Positions 6,784-14,009 of a DNA stretch of 15,696 nucleotides are shown in pieces. Source of the stretch: Oscillospiraceae bacterium. GTDB lineage: Bacteria > Bacillota > Clostridia > Oscillospirales > CAG-272. Every line of letters begins with the position of its first letter. Within the stretch, counting starts at the first letter, position 1. The translations under genes and the position numbers were made by a program. The notes under the pieces are model-generated. The model was not told the DNA's origin, did no database searches, and saw only the letters and a program-made list of their open reading frames with translations. The stretch covers positions 1 through 15,696 of the forward strand of contig WREN01000020.1 of the NCBI GenBank assembly GCA_009779295.1, written 5' to 3'.

Positions 6784-6819
6784 GTGAAAGGAGTACCTAT
6801 GAGGACGGCAGCTTTTTTT
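6760..6819 (+). terminator. Intrinsic terminator in the leader, with a ribosome binding site in its loop
   Basis: AAAGCTGCCG (6760-6769) pairs fully with CGGCAGCTTT (6806-6815), followed by seven T (6813-6819). The 36-nt loop contains AAAGGAG (6787-6793) and an ATG at 6799 that opens a frame running into the sigma-like gene. A ribosome binding there would block the terminator. A following perfect 10-bp hairpin (6823-6832 with 6845-6854) reuses the same GGCAGC/GCTGCC module. Confidence 0.65.
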
Positions 6820-6864
6820 GTTGATCGGCAGCCAAATACGCCGCGCTGCCGATCGCCGCCTTCC

Positions 6865-6901
6865 CCGTTCGATTTTAGCAATTCTCAAAAAAATCGAACG
6901 G
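6865..6901 (+). promoter_or_regulatory. 12-bp hairpin directly before the sigma-like gene's ribosome binding site
   Basis: Bases 6865-6876 pair perfectly with 6890-6901, with a 13-nt loop. The last two bases of the stem are the first G residues of the GGAGG (6900-6904) used by the gene at 6913, so the structure could modulate translation. No T-run follows, so it is not a terminator. Confidence 0.5.
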
Positions 6902-6912
6902 AGGAAAGTGTA

Positions 6913-7422
6913 ATGAAAAACTATAAAGACAGCGATTACGCGCTGAACAAATACAGCGGCGGTATCGTGTACCGCTTCGCTGACGGCATCGTTGAGGTAA
7001 CGCTTGCCGACTACCTCGCGGAAAACCCCGGCAAGACAGAGAACGATTTCCGCGCCCTGAAAGAACTGTCAAACAATATCTATCTCATGCAGGCACAGGA
7101 CGAAAACGCGCAGACAAAGAAGAACACGTGCTTTGACGAACTGGACGAAACATCGCTCTGCTGCGAACCGTCGCCGGAGGACTTATTCATCGATGAACTC
7201 AACGCGCAGGAAGAATCGGAACGGTATGAACGAAACTTGAAAACGGCACGTTTTCTATTAGACAAGCTCACCGAGGTACAACGTCGGAGGTATTTGATGT
7301 ACCACGTTGACGGATTATCAACATGGGAAATAGCAAAAGCGGAAGGAGTAAATCAAAAGAGTATCCATGAATGTTTGGAAGCCGCAGACAAAAAAATAAA
7401 AAAAGTTTTAGCAAGCGGCTAA
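6913..7422 (+). CDS. Sigma-70 region-4-like HTH regulator of mobile elements
   Basis: A 169-residue protein. The C-terminal part (about residues 117-165), LTEVQRRRYLMYHVDGLST then EIAKAEGVNQKSIHECLEAA, is a sigma-70 region 4 type helix-turn-helix; the N-terminus (KDSDYALNKYSGGIVYRFADG) is the conserved opening of the sigma-factor-like family common in Clostridia integrative elements. It would act as a DNA-binding activator or alternative sigma subunit for element genes; no region 2 is seen, so a full sigma role is doubtful. I chose ATG 6913 (GGAGG at 6900-6904). An in-frame ATG at 6799 also has a good site and would add 38 residues, but its composition (Pro/Arg-rich) and its place inside leader hairpins argue for a leader reading. 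Expression is probably attenuated by the upstream hairpins. Confidence 0.82.
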   Translation: MKNYKDSDYALNKYSGGIVYRFADGIVEVTLADYLAENPGKTENDFRALKELSNNIYLMQAQDENAQTKKNTCFDELDETSLCCEPSPEDLFIDELNAQEESERYERNLKTARFLLDKLTEVQRRRYLMYHVDGLSTWEIAKAEGVNQKSIHECLEAADKKIKKVLASG

Positions 7423-7457
7423 AAAACACCCCCTCAAAACGCTGCAAAAAGTGCATT

Positions 7458-7487
7458 GGGTGAGAGGAAAAATAAATCTTCTCACCC
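7458..7487 (+). promoter_or_regulatory. 8-bp hairpin after the sigma-like gene
   Basis: GGGTGAGA (7458-7465) pairs with TCTCACCC (7480-7487). It lies 36 nt past the stop and just before the next -35. No T-run follows, so it is at most a weak terminator or an mRNA 3' end. Confidence 0.4.
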
Positions 7488-7492
7488 GATCC

Positions 7493-7521
7493 TTGACAAA
7501 CACCGGTTTACCGGTCATAAC
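7493..7521 (+). promoter_or_regulatory. Promoter with a palindrome between -35 and -10
   Basis: TTGACA (7493-7498), 17 nt, then CATAAC (7516-7521). The spacer holds ACCGG TTTA CCGGT (7502-7515), an inverted repeat that fills most of the space between the hexamers. A protein bound there would block RNA polymerase. It would drive the GC-rich leader and the helicase gene. Confidence 0.65.
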
Positions 7522-7871
7522 GGAACACCGGGTACGATAACCAAACTGCCGCGCGCCGGGACTGCCTGTAACGGGCACGAGCGCCCCTTCGCCGCCGACT
7601 GCTGTTCGGAATGGCCGGGCAAATAAACGGCTGATTGGTGATAATGGTACTCCCCCGAGAGAACCGGGGCCGAAACGCGCGGAGGCGCGAACCGGGGAAG
7701 CGTCGCGCGGGTTGGGACAGACCCGCGGGAGCTTCCGTGCGCGGCACAGCCGCAGCCTGTTGTTTCCCCTGTTGAGCATGGTTTCATGCTTACCGCGTCC
7801 GGGGCTGAGACAAATAGGACGTAAAAAAACAAAAATCGAAACTAACTCAAAACAAACATGATTTATTACTA

Positions 7872-7956
7872 CCGTCAAAGGTTCTCGCAACCTCAAACCC
7901 TCACTTGACTTGACGGTTCTGCTATTGCGGACAGGCCGGAGAACCTGCCTGTCCGC
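7872..7956 (+). promoter_or_regulatory. Pair of hairpins in the helicase leader with a possible loop contact
   Basis: CCGTCAA (7872-7878) pairs with TTGACGG (7910-7916), with AGGTT/AACCT inside. GCGGACAGGC (7927-7936) pairs perfectly with GCCTGTCCGC (7947-7956). The loop of the second carries GAGAACC (7939-7945), complementary to GGTTCTC (7880-7886) in the first, so the two could exchange partners. No T-run follows. Confidence 0.5.
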
Positions 7957-7980
7957 ACCACAGAGCTGTCAAGTAAAAAT

Positions 7981-7998
7981 CACTTCGCAAGCGAAGTG
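7981..7998. promoter_or_regulatory. Interrupted palindrome CACTTCGC-AA-GCGAAGTG before the helicase gene
   Basis: Two perfect 8-bp arms with a 2-bp centre lie 30 nt before the helicase start and 13 nt before its ribosome binding site. The very short centre suits a protein-binding site on DNA better than an RNA hairpin. Confidence 0.5.
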
Positions 7999-8028
7999 TA
8001 ACAAAAAATTGAAAGGAAACGTTCTCAA

Positions 8029-10362
8029 ATGAAAAACATCCAAAATGAAATATCACGAAACGTGCCGAAAGATATACCTATACGATTCTCCGAAAACACA
8101 ATTCCGCTGTTTACAGCTTACGGCTGCGTACTGATGGAACGCGACACAGGCGCTTCATACATTTACACAGCGGTCAACCTGAAAACAGGCGGTCGCGAGG
8201 TTATTGCTCGCCGCCAAACTCCGCTCACAACTTCCGGCGTAACTGCGATGGCAGAAAAGATACGATTGTCAGGCGTTGCCGGTGCGGGGCGGTTACAAGC
8301 GGACAGACCGTTCGGAGACGGTATAGCCGTTGAAAACTGCCGCGATATGCTGACCGAAATATTCAATGAAATATTACCGCAACACCGCTATACCATACGC
8401 AAAGAGCAAATATCGCTCGCGCGTCATATTCTCGAAACGATATATACCCGTTCCGTTTCCCTCGCGGAAGCGGAAGTAGGCACGGGCAAAACGCTTGCTT
8501 ATCTCATATCCGCCGTGATCGCCAAACGCGGCAGGCTGAACGGTTACTGGAACATGAGTTTCTGCACGGGGTCGCCGTATATCGAAATGGCGCATATGCC
8601 GATCGTCATCGCCACATCGAGCATCGCGCTACAGAAAGCGCTGGTAACGGAACATATACCCATACTGTCCGGTATCCTGCTCGAACACGGTATTATACAA
8701 GACCCATTGACAGCGGTGATACGCAAGGGGCGCGAACATTACATTTGCGACCGTAACCTGCGGACGCACATTCCGTTTGAACATAATCATAACATACGTA
8801 AAATTCTCGAAGGACTGTTTAAGCCGAATGCGGTTATAGACCTCGCGGAGATAGACGGGCTGACCGCTCACGTAAAACGTAAAATCTGCGTACCCGACCG
8901 CTGTGACACTCACTGCCCGCACCGCGATTCCTGCCCGTATCTGCGTTTCCGCGAACAGGCTCAGTCGCCGGAAATAGACATTCAGGTATGCAACCATAAC
9001 TATCTGCTCGCCGACGCGTTGCGCCGACGCGACAACAAACGCCCCCTCATACCGAATTATCAATGTATCGTTATTGACGAAGCGCACAAATTCATACAGG
9101 CGGTGCGTTCGATGTACGGTGCGGAACTATCAAGCCTTTCTTTGCCGGACATAAAAGACATAGCGGACAGCCTTAACCTCAAGCATGATGACACGCAAAA
9201 ATTCGTCCGCAAAACGACAGGGGTATTGTCCGACGAAAGCAAGCGGTTGTTCCGGGGATTGGTTGAGAAAACCGTCGTCATGAATATGGAAGATGAACCC
9301 GACCGGTTTGCCGCAGTTATCGACGACGAAGCATACCGACATATCCGAAACATACGGAATATCTCCGACGAATTGATCGAACGGCTATCTTCCGAACCTC
9401 TCGTTGGCAACGGCGCGGGGCGCAGGGCGCAAATCTTATGGGAACTGGAACAGGTACGAAACCAAGCCGCCATGTTCGCCAGACACGATGAACTCATCTG
9501 CTGGCTCGAAAAGGAAAACAACGAAAGCCGTTTGTGCGTCATACCGAAAGACCTCGGTGAAAAGTTATACGATGATATATGGAGTAAAGGAATACCCATC
9601 ATACTCACATCAGGTACGCTCTCGGCGGCCAGCGACTTCTCTCGCATAAAAAAGGTTCTCGGACTGGAGAGGCTCGGTCACAGGCTGACCGAAACGAGCA
9701 AACCGTCGCCGTTCGATTACCGGAAAAACGCGATTTTGTTCATTAGTGAAAACACTCCGTTCCCCGACCGGCGTAACAGGGAGTATATATTATCAATCGC
9801 AAATGAGATCGAACGGCTCATACATGCCGCCCACGGACATACCGCCGTTCTGTTTACAAGCTACAAGGCGATGGACATGGTATGGGAACTCCTTGAGGAA
9901 CGCGGCATACCGTTTCCGATGTACCGGCTCGACAAGGGCGGAATACGCGAGATAGACCGGTTCAAGCAGAGCGGCAACGGCATACTGTTCGCGGCTGGCG
10001 CGCTTTGGGAGGGCATCGACATACCGGGCGACGCGCTGAGTATGCTCATCATCGTCAAACTACCGTTCGCCGTACCCGATCCTATCGGCGAGTATGAACA
10101 GTCTTTATATAAGGATATGGACGAATACAAGCGTATGGTAGTCACGCCGGAAATGCTAATCAAACTGAAGCAGGGGTTCGGGCGGTTGATCCGCATCGAA
10201 ACGGACACCGGGGTCGTGGCTATACTCGACTGCCGTGCCGGTACAGACGGCATGTACCGCGAATGTATACTGGACGCTCTGCCAAAGTGCCGTGTAACGT
10301 CTGATTTGCTCTGCGTGACAGATTTCATACACGAAGTGAAAACCAAGGAATACTTTAAATAA
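8029..10362 (+). CDS. DinG/XPD-type superfamily 2 DNA helicase with Fe-S cysteines
   Basis: A 777-residue protein. Walker A is AEVGTGKT (148-155) and the DEAH box is VIDEAH (348-353). Between them are cysteines at 240 (after RKGREHYI), 287, 292, 296 and 302, the arrangement expected for the 4Fe-4S domain of XPD/DinG helicases. The C-terminal helicase domain has ILTSGTLSAASDF, ALWEGIDIPGDALSMLII and QGFGRLIR. The expected activity is ATP-dependent 5'-to-3' unwinding of DNA or removal of R-loops. There is no exonuclease domain, unlike some Bacillota DinG. The first ~110 residues are not recognised. The ATG has AAAGGAAA (8012-8019). It follows a long structured leader and precedes the recombinase block, so it may serve element replication or excision; a chromosomal repair role cannot be ruled out. 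Confidence 0.9.
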   Translation: MKNIQNEISRNVPKDIPIRFSENTIPLFTAYGCVLMERDTGASYIYTAVNLKTGGREVIARRQTPLTTSGVTAMAEKIRLSGVAGAGRLQADRPFGDGIAVENCRDMLTEIFNEILPQHRYTIRKEQISLARHILETIYTRSVSLAEAEVGTGKTLAYLISAVIAKRGRLNGYWNMSFCTGSPYIEMAHMPIVIATSSIALQKALVTEHIPILSGILLEHGIIQDPLTAVIRKGREHYICDRNLRTHIPFEHNHNIRKILEGLFKPNAVIDLAEIDGLTAHVKRKICVPDRCDTHCPHRDSCPYLRFREQAQSPEIDIQVCNHNYLLADALRRRDNKRPLIPNYQCIVIDEAHKFIQAVRSMYGAELSSLSLPDIKDIADSLNLKHDDTQKFVRKTTGVLSDESKRLFRGLVEKTVVMNMEDEPDRFAAVIDDEAYRHIRNIRNISDELIERLSSEPLVGNGAGRRAQILWELEQVRNQAAMFARHDELICWLEKENNESRLCVIPKDLGEKLYDDIWSKGIPIILTSGTLSAASDFSRIKKVLGLERLGHRLTETSKPSPFDYRKNAILFISENTPFPDRRNREYILSIANEIERLIHAAHGHTAVLFTSYKAMDMVWELLEERGIPFPMYRLDKGGIREIDRFKQSGNGILFAAGALWEGIDIPGDALSMLIIVKLPFAVPDPIGEYEQSLYKDMDEYKRMVVTPEMLIKLKQGFGRLIRIETDTGVVAILDCRAGTDGMYRECILDALPKCRVTSDLLCVTDFIHEVKTKEYFK

Positions 10363-10376
10363 ACAAACGCCGACCG

Positions 10377-10401
10377 ACCTATTCCCAACTTGGGAATAGG
10401 T
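10377..10401. promoter_or_regulatory. 25-bp palindrome between the helicase and the small gene
   Basis: Arms 10377-10388 and 10390-10401 match perfectly (12 bp) around a single central base. It starts 14 nt after the helicase stop. As RNA it forms a 10-bp stem with a 5-nt loop, but only TT follows, so it is a weak terminator at best; a protein-binding operator is equally likely. Confidence 0.55.
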
Positions 10402-10434
10402 TAGCCGGTGAATATGAACATGGAGGTAACGTTT

Positions 10435-10641
10435 ATGCGTGGAAATATAACTAATGTTGATTTAGTGGACATCCGGGATGTTACTGTAGACAAGAACCTG
10501 CCGAAACAAATACGAATCGCTGAATATATACGACAAATAAAGAATCCCCGCAAATTTAAATGCGGCGAGTTTGTTGTTACATCGTGTTTCCCTGAAAACG
10601 GCCCGACATTAGAAGATTGCCTGCGTGGGATGCTGGTTTAA
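10435..10641 (+). CDS. Small conserved element protein (DUF6870-like)
   Basis: A 68-residue protein. VDLVDIRDVTVDKNLPKQ, QIKNPRKFKCGEFVV and GPTLEDCLRGML resemble a small family often seen near recombinase or conjugation genes of Clostridia elements, which I recall as DUF6870; no function is known. The start is the ATG at 10435 with GGAGGT at 10422-10427; the in-frame GTG 10408 and ATGs 10414 and 10420 lie upstream of or at that site and are rejected. It is a separate gene 140 nt before the recombinases and may share their transcript. There is no transmembrane segment and no HTH that I can see. Confidence 0.65.
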   Translation: MRGNITNVDLVDIRDVTVDKNLPKQIRIAEYIRQIKNPRKFKCGEFVVTSCFPENGPTLEDCLRGMLV

Positions 10642-10681
10642 TTATCTAACGGTACGTAATCGAACGACAAACTCGACTTTT

Positions 10682-10746
10682 TCAAAGGGCTGCCATACAA
10701 TAATATTCGGAAAAGGATATTGACATACCCGCCGCCCTTTGATTTT
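10682..10746 (+). promoter_or_regulatory. 9-bp inverted repeat with a long loop before the recombinases
   Basis: TCAAAGGGC (10682-10690) pairs with GCCCTTTGA (10734-10742), followed by TTTT. The 43-nt loop contains TTGACA (10720-10725), for which no good -10 is found at normal spacing. It could be a weak terminator or attenuator controlling the recombinase operon. Confidence 0.35.
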
Positions 10747-10781
10747 CAGGTAATAAACGGAAATAAAAGGAGGCATTTATC

Positions 10782-12401
10782 ATGCAGGAAATTAAGTACA
10801 GAGCGATAAAATATATACGCCTGTCAAGCGCCGACGACAAGAGCGCCGCGAAAACCGAAAGCGACAGCGTTGGCAATCAGCGAAAACTCATCAATGAATA
10901 CTTGAAAAATCACCTCGAAATCGAAGTCGTCGATGAAAAAGTGGACGATGGTTTCTCCGGCATCCTGTTTGACCGCCCCGCATTTAAGGAAATGATGGCG
11001 GACATAGAGGACGGCAAAGTAAATTGTGTCATAGTTAAGGACTTGTCAAGGCTTGGACGCGAATATATTGAAACGGGACGTTATTTACGCCGCGTTTTTC
11101 CCGCTTTCGGCGTCAGGTTCATTGCTATAAACGACAATATAGACACGTTGAACGAAAGCGGCGACGACTTAACCGTATCGTTGAAATCTATTATCAACGA
11201 CGCATACTGCCGCGACATATCCATCAAAACGCGGAGCGCGCTTGACATTAAACGGGCAGGCGGAGACTTTACCGGAGCTTACCCCGTATACGGTTACAAA
11301 AAGGATGAAAATAACCACAACCTCCTTGTGATCGACAAATACCCCGCCAGTATTGTCCGTGATATTTTCTTCATGAAAATAGACGGACATAGTGCGGTGC
11401 GAATCGCCGATATGCTGAACAGGCGCGGCGTCCTCTCTCCCATAGAGTATAAAAAAGACCAGGGGCTTCCGCATCCCAAAAAGGGTTATGGCGATGTAGC
11501 CGGTGCGAAGTGGTCTGCGACTACAATCATTCGCATATTAAATGATGAAACATACACAGGCACACTGGTGCAGGGTAAAACCGGAACTCCGAACTACAAA
11601 TTGCGGGAACTGATAAAAAGGCCGGAAAACGAATGGCACAGAAACGAAAACGTACATGAAGCTATCATATCAAGACACAATTTCGACCTCGCTCAAAAAA
11701 TCCTGCGGTTGGACACCCGTACCGCGCCAAGCGGCGATAAAGTGTATATCTTCTCCGGCATACTCGTATGCGGATGCTGCGGAAATCGCATGACGCGAAA
11801 AACCGTACCATATAAAAACACGAAATATCATTACTATTATTGCCCGACCGGAAAAAAGAACGGTTGTAGTGGTTCCGCAATGATAAAAGAAATTGATCTT
11901 ATCGGTTGCGTACTTGCTTGTGTAAAGGCACATATTTCAAATGTCGCTTCACTTGAAACCTTGATAGCAGAGCTCGACGAAACACGCATCGCGCGGGAGC
12001 TTGCTGAAAATCTAACGGTACAAGCTGCCAAAAACGAACACAGGCTTGAAAAAATCCGGGGAATAAAAGCAGGGCTGTATGAGAATATGATCTGCGGCAC
12101 TCTCAGTAAAGATGAATATAAATCCCTTAAAAACAAATACACAGAAGATGCGGACGAACTCATCGAAGCCAATTTAAGACTGCAAAAGGAAACTGAAGCT
12201 GTCCTGTCGTGCAGGCATGAACGCCTCGAGTGGATGGAACATTTCAAGAACCTTGAAACCCTCAAAAGCATTGACCGCAAAACCGTGATACACCTTATCC
12301 AAAGTATCCGCGTAATAGGCAAAACCGAAATTGAAATTACTTTCAATTATCAACTGGAATATGAGAACGCAGTCGCTCTTCTACAAAAGGAGGCAGTGTA
12401 A
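10782..12401 (+). CDS. Large serine recombinase 1 of 3
   Basis: A 539-residue protein. The N-terminal resolvase domain has the catalytic serine at residue 15 (YIRLS, 11-15), VNCVIVKDLSRLGRE (about 80-94) and FGVRFIAINDN. The Recombinase domain begins around YPVYGYKKDE (167-176). A zinc ribbon follows with Cys 330, 333, 354 and 362, then a charged, probably coiled-coil region (about 390-480) and a beta-rich end. All catalytic features are intact. These enzymes cut and rejoin DNA at att sites through a phosphoserine link, for integration or excision. AAGGAGG lies 8 nt before the ATG. It is the first of a tight three-gene operon; the stop abuts the next start. Confidence 0.92.
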   Translation: MQEIKYRAIKYIRLSSADDKSAAKTESDSVGNQRKLINEYLKNHLEIEVVDEKVDDGFSGILFDRPAFKEMMADIEDGKVNCVIVKDLSRLGREYIETGRYLRRVFPAFGVRFIAINDNIDTLNESGDDLTVSLKSIINDAYCRDISIKTRSALDIKRAGGDFTGAYPVYGYKKDENNHNLLVIDKYPASIVRDIFFMKIDGHSAVRIADMLNRRGVLSPIEYKKDQGLPHPKKGYGDVAGAKWSATTIIRILNDETYTGTLVQGKTGTPNYKLRELIKRPENEWHRNENVHEAIISRHNFDLAQKILRLDTRTAPSGDKVYIFSGILVCGCCGNRMTRKTVPYKNTKYHYYYCPTGKKNGCSGSAMIKEIDLIGCVLACVKAHISNVASLETLIAELDETRIARELAENLTVQAAKNEHRLEKIRGIKAGLYENMICGTLSKDEYKSLKNKYTEDADELIEANLRLQKETEAVLSCRHERLEWMEHFKNLETLKSIDRKTVIHLIQSIRVIGKTEIEITFNYQLEYENAVALLQKEAV

Positions 12402-14009
12402 ATGGCTCGTAAAAGCAGAAAGAACATTTACGTAAATGACAATGTGCAATCCATGAAAAAAGCATCATTCGACGCGGGGGCGTATATCAGGATTTCAGGC
12501 GTCGTAAAGAAAGACAAGAGCGATTCCATAGAAACGCAGCAGGCTATCATCGGCGCGTATATCGCGGAACGACCTGACATTGAATTGCGGGAAATATACA
12601 TTGACAACGGACTGAGCGGCCAATCCTTCGAGCGTCCCGCATTTCAGCAAATGATAGCGGATATGGAGAGCGGCAGGATTAACTGCTGCATAACGAAAGA
12701 TCTTTCCCGTATCGGAAGGAACGCGATTGATACCGGATATTATATCGAGAAGTATTTCCCCTCGCTCGGCGTCAGATTTATATCGGTGAACGATGACTAC
12801 GATTCCTCGGACGGTCAGAGCGGCGGGATCGTCCTGTCATTGAAAAACATGATAAACGAAACCTACGCGATTGATATTGGCCGAAAACAGAAGGCTACAA
12901 GACAATTGCTTATACGCGAAGGCGGGTTCGTCGGGAAAGTGCCGCCATACGGATATATGAAAAGCCAGGGGGACTGCCATAAACTCATTATCGACCCATA
13001 CGCCGCGCCGGTCATTATACAGATATATCAAATGTACTCTGACGGTAACTCCACACATGACATACTCGCTTATTTGAATGACAACAGCGTTTTACCGCCG
13101 TACAGATATTTTTACTCGAAAGGATGGACTTCTGCAAAAGATACGCGAAACGGGGTGCGGTGGAAAAAGTCAACGGTATGCGATATTCTTCAAAACAGGG
13201 TTTATTGCGGCGACATGGTGCAGGGTAAATTCGTAAGGATCGACCATGTACTGCGTCCAATTCCAAAAGATAAATGGTTCATAACCGAAAATACGCATGA
13301 AGCGATCATCGGGCGTGAAATATTTGAGCAAATACAGGAAAAGCTTAAAATACACAAAGAAAAGCAGGCTCTAAAACGGTTTTCTACTCCTTCTTCAATC
13401 AACATTTTCAGGCGCAAAATGTATTGCGGCCATTGCGGATACGCGATGATACGAAGGCGGTTTTGGGAAGATTCGTACAGTTTCAAATGCGGTTCTAAAA
13501 ATGCTTATGGCTCATCCGACTGCGGTGATGCTTGCATAAATGAAAAAGCCTTGAAAGAAACGATATTTACCATGCTCCATAAACAAGCGGCGATATTCGT
13601 AGATCATCAGGCGGCGATAGATGAACAACCGGATAATTCAATGAAAAATGAATTGAGGGACATTCAAGTCGAATTGAAGCGTAACAAAGGGTTTTTCCAA
13701 GGGTTGTACGAGAGTTTGGTTTCCGGTGATATTGGTTCCGGCGAGTACATGGAATTGAAAAATTCATATGAAGCGAAACTGGCGTCATTGACTGAGCGTG
13801 AGCGCAATTTACGCGATAGTATAATCAAACAATCCGCTGACGAATTGAAAGGCCGAAAAGCGGCAAAAAGCATTTGCGGTCTTAAAAACGTTAATGATTT
13901 GAACGCAGGCGTTCTCGATTCGCTCATAGAAAAGATTTCCTTCTACGGGGACGGACATATTGAGATACGATTCCGCTTTATTGATGAAACAGCGGAGGTT
14001 ATGCCATGA
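12402..14009 (+). CDS. Large serine recombinase 2 of 3
   Basis: A 535-residue protein with a 22-residue basic N-terminal extension before the resolvase domain. The catalytic serine is at about residue 32 (YIRIS). INCCITKDLSRIGRN and LGVRFISVNDDYDS are the conserved resolvase blocks, PPYGYMKSQG opens the Recombinase domain, and zinc-ribbon cysteines lie at about 342, 345, 363 and 374. The coiled-coil region and C-terminal end are complete. The ATG directly follows the stop of recombinase 1, and AAGGAGG stands inside that gene's last codons. Its own TGA overlaps the next start as ATGA. It is homologous to but clearly diverged from its neighbours, so it is not a recent duplicate. It probably acts with them, or as a directionality or alternative-site partner (inference). 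Confidence 0.92.
   Translation: MARKSRKNIYVNDNVQSMKKASFDAGAYIRISGVVKKDKSDSIETQQAIIGAYIAERPDIELREIYIDNGLSGQSFERPAFQQMIADMESGRINCCITKDLSRIGRNAIDTGYYIEKYFPSLGVRFISVNDDYDSSDGQSGGIVLSLKNMINETYAIDIGRKQKATRQLLIREGGFVGKVPPYGYMKSQGDCHKLIIDPYAAPVIIQIYQMYSDGNSTHDILAYLNDNSVLPPYRYFYSKGWTSAKDTRNGVRWKKSTVCDILQNRVYCGDMVQGKFVRIDHVLRPIPKDKWFITENTHEAIIGREIFEQIQEKLKIHKEKQALKRFSTPSSINIFRRKMYCGHCGYAMIRRRFWEDSYSFKCGSKNAYGSSDCGDACINEKALKETIFTMLHKQAAIFVDHQAAIDEQPDNSMKNELRDIQVELKRNKGFFQGLYESLVSGDIGSGEYMELKNSYEAKLASLTERERNLRDSIIKQSADELKGRKAAKSICGLKNVNDLNAGVLDSLIEKISFYGDGHIEIRFRFIDETAEVMP

Larger units (their letters stand above)
7522..8011 (+). other. GC-rich structured leader, no convincing gene; candidate ncRNA
   Basis: About 7530-7830 is much richer in GC than the surroundings, and several frames on both strands are open simply because of that; none has a family signature together with a good start. 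Structures visible: 7696-7701 with 7731-7736 enclosing 7706-7712 with 7721-7727, and CGCG repeats at 7677-7690. A 44-codon Arg-rich frame from ATG 7644 is not supported. From 7800 the sequence becomes AT-rich, then holds hairpins at 7872-7916 and 7927-7956. It could be a long 5' leader, an independent structured RNA, or a DNA site such as a transfer or replication origin. Confidence 0.45.

Noticed and set aside
7644..7778. Arg-rich 44-codon frame on the plus strand in the GC-rich block
   Set aside because: Weak ribosome binding site, all frames are similarly open there, and the composition follows the base content.
7408..7896. Minus-strand 162-residue frame over the GC-rich leader, with two further overlapping minus frames
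   Set aside because: Open only because of high GC; no recognisable family and Arg/Pro/Cys-rich composition. It also runs over the promoter and the end of the sigma-like gene.
9060..9647. Minus-strand 195-residue frame inside the helicase gene
   Set aside because: Ser-rich antisense shadow of a clearly conserved helicase coding region.
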